DNA of 64,000 bases from Streptomyces sp. D2-8. Lineage in GTDB: Bacteria > Actinomycetota > Actinomycetes > Streptomycetales > Streptomycetaceae. A model generated the notes under the pieces. It did not search any database. It worked only from the letters and a program-made list of their open reading frames with translations, and was not told where the DNA came from. Position 1 is the first letter of the stretch, and the number at the start of each line of letters is the position of its first letter. The translations under genes and the position numbers were made by a program. Shown here one piece after another: positions 62,774-64,000 of this stretch. The DNA is taken from NCBI RefSeq assembly GCF_023184515.1, contig NZ_JAAHBP010000019.1, positions 62,001 through 126,000 on the forward strand, given 5' to 3'.

Positions 62774-64000
62774 GTGAGCAGCGAGAACGAACAGGCGGGC
62801 GGCGGGGCGGAGGGTGCGCCGCCCGAGCAGCTCGCGCTCATCCGGGACAGCGTGCGCAAGGCCAAGACGCCCCGCGCCAAGCCGCGCACCTGGCGGGGGG
62901 CCGCGCTCGCCAAGGAGCTCCCCGTCGCGCGCGTCCTCGTCGACAAGGGCGTGCTCCATCTCGACCGGTACTTCGACTACGCCGTGCCCGAGGAACTGGA
63001 CGCGGACGCCCAGCCGGGCGTGCGGGTGCGGGTGCGGTTCGGGGCCGGGCGGCATCGCGTGCGGGAGGGGCGGCGCGAGGGCGGCGGGCTGATCGACGGG
63101 TTCCTCGTCGAGCGGCTGGCCGCGTCCGACTACTCCGGACCGCTGGCCGCCCTCGCCCAGGTCGTGTCGCCCGAGCAGGTGCTCAGCGAGGAGTTGCTGG
63201 GGCTGGCCCGGGCGGTCGCCGACCGGTACGCGGGCAGCCTCGCCGACGTCCTGCAGCTCGCCGTGCCGCCGCGCAACGCACGAGCCGAGCAGCGGCTCTC
63301 ACCCGACCCGCTGCCACCGCCCCCGGCGCCCGAGCCGGGATCCTGGCAGCGGTACGAGCGGGGAGCGGCCTTCCTGGAGTCGCTGGCCTCCGGCGGAGCG
63401 CCCCGGGCCGTGTGGAACGCGCTGCCGGGGCCGCAGTGGAGCGAGGAGCTGGCCCGGGCCGTCGCCGCGACGCTGGCCTCCGGGCGCGGGGCGCTCGCGG
63501 TCCTGCCCGACGGGCGGGCGGTCGCGCGGGTCGACGCCGCCCTGACCTCGCTGCTGGGAAAGGCGCGGCACGCGGTGCTCACCGCCGACGCCGGCCCCGA
63601 GAAGCGGTACGCGCAGTGGCTCGCGGTGCGGCGCGGCTCCGTACGGGCCGTGATCGGGACCAGGGCCGCGATGTTCGCACCGGTCCAGGACCTCGGCCTG
63701 GTCGCCCTCTGGGACGACGGCGACGACAGCCACAGCGAGCAGCACGCCCCGCAGCCCCACGCCCGCGAGGTGCTCCTGCTGCGGGCCGCCCAGGACAAGT
63801 GCGGCTTCCTGCTGGGGAGCTGGGGCTGCACGGTGGAGGCAGCGCAGCTCGTCGAGAGCGGCTGGGCGCGACCGCTCGTCGCCGACCGGGACCAGGTGCG
63901 GGGAACCGCTCCGCTCGTACGGACCGTCGGGGACCAGGATCTCGCCCGGGACGAGGCCGCCCGCGCCGCCCGGCTGCCGAGCCTCGCCTGGCAGGCCGTC
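62774..64000 (+). CDS. priA: Primosomal protein PriA, helicase-motif-deficient type (5' part)
   Basis: 409 codons are visible and the frame runs off the window. The N-terminal 3'-DNA-binding domain is recognisable (VARVLVDKGVLHLDRYFDYAVPEEL, VRVRVRFG). Where E. coli PriA has Walker A GVTGSGKTE, this one reads ALPGPQWSE (about 216-224), and the DEEH box is WDDGDD (313-318). Loss of helicase motifs is known for actinobacterial PriA, so it is probably a replication-restart scaffold without helicase action. GTG at 62774 is leaderless and follows a damage-type promoter. Confidence 0.92.
   Translation, partial: MSSENEQAGGGAEGAPPEQLALIRDSVRKAKTPRAKPRTWRGAALAKELPVARVLVDKGVLHLDRYFDYAVPEELDADAQPGVRVRVRFGAGRHRVREGRREGGGLIDGFLVERLAASDYSGPLAALAQVVSPEQVLSEELLGLARAVADRYAGSLADVLQLAVPPRNARAEQRLSPDPLPPPPAPEPGSWQRYERGAAFLESLASGGAPRAVWNALPGPQWSEELARAVAATLASGRGALAVLPDGRAVARVDAALTSLLGKARHAVLTADAGPEKRYAQWLAVRRGSVRAVIGTRAAMFAPVQDLGLVALWDDGDDSHSEQHAPQPHAREVLLLRAAQDKCGFLLGSWGCTVEAAQLVESGWARPLVADRDQVRGTAPLVRTVGDQDLARDEAARAARLPSLAWQAV

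Overview
The window is a high-GC actinobacterial chromosome segment, almost certainly Streptomyces. The evidence is GTG/TTG starts, strong third-position G/C bias, TANNNT -10 elements with leaderless genes, T-tract-free hairpin terminators, a full-length bldD with its c-di-GMP signature, sIHF, PIM-lipid genes, and a gene order that follows the thrS...ruvCAB...relA...alaS...aro...efp...pyr...priA backbone shared with mycobacteria. I see no prophage, insertion sequence, CRISPR array, tRNA or rRNA. It is a core-genome region with 60 protein genes, of which the first and last run off the window.

Layout. 1-7.1 kb: tail of an unknown gene, thrS, an Ap4A-phosphorylase-like HIT protein, then two minus-strand genes (a membrane protein and an EF-G-like GTPase with altered G motifs) that interrupt the thrS-HIT-pgsA order known from mycobacteria. 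7.3-10.8 kb: phosphatidylinositol/PIM synthesis (pgsA, acyltransferase, pimA, chained by 4-nt overlaps) and a small LemA-like membrane protein. 10.9-15.7 kb: pyridoxal phosphate synthase (pdxST), yebC, and the Holliday-junction operon ruvCAB. 15.8-22.6 kb: yajC-secD-secF, apt and the bifunctional (p)ppGpp enzyme rel. 22.7-27.1 kb: a DUF349 coiled-coil protein, a membrane-anchored cyclophilin, a metallo-beta-lactamase hydrolase and hisS. 27.1-30.7 kb: an ABC exporter plus two-component system as four overlapping minus-strand genes. 30.8-44 kb: a VKOR protein, rarA, rpsD with a long structured leader, two small membrane-associated proteins, alaS, yqgF, mltG, and aroE/aroC/aroK/aroB. 44-47.3 kb: a proline-rich P-loop protein, an M24 peptidase-like protein with unusual metal ligands, efp and nusB. 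47.5-58.3 kb: bldD (minus strand) and the whole UMP pathway (pyrR, pyrB, pyrC, a PH-like membrane protein, carA, carB, pyrD, pyrF). 58.5-64 kb: sIHF, gmk, rpoZ, coaBC, metK and the first 409 codons of priA.

Most interesting regulatory signals. Three DNA repair/restart genes (ruvC, rarA, priA) carry a TTGTCRGTG-N8-TANNNT-type element, the RecA-independent, PafBC-type DNA-damage promoter of actinobacteria. The pyrR leader has a consensus-like PyrR-binding loop directly before its Shine-Dalgarno, pointing to translational feedback by UMP. The ribosome-binding site plus ATG of pyrD is duplicated in tandem, giving a three-codon upstream ORF. The bldD promoter carries a 20-bp near-palindrome over its -10 region, consistent with autoregulation. 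I see no clearly new multi-gene system. The less ordinary proteins are the EF-G-like GTPase, the M24-like protein, the triple-repeat membrane protein between aroE and aroC, and the MltG with a long Gln/Gly/Tyr-rich cytoplasmic tail.
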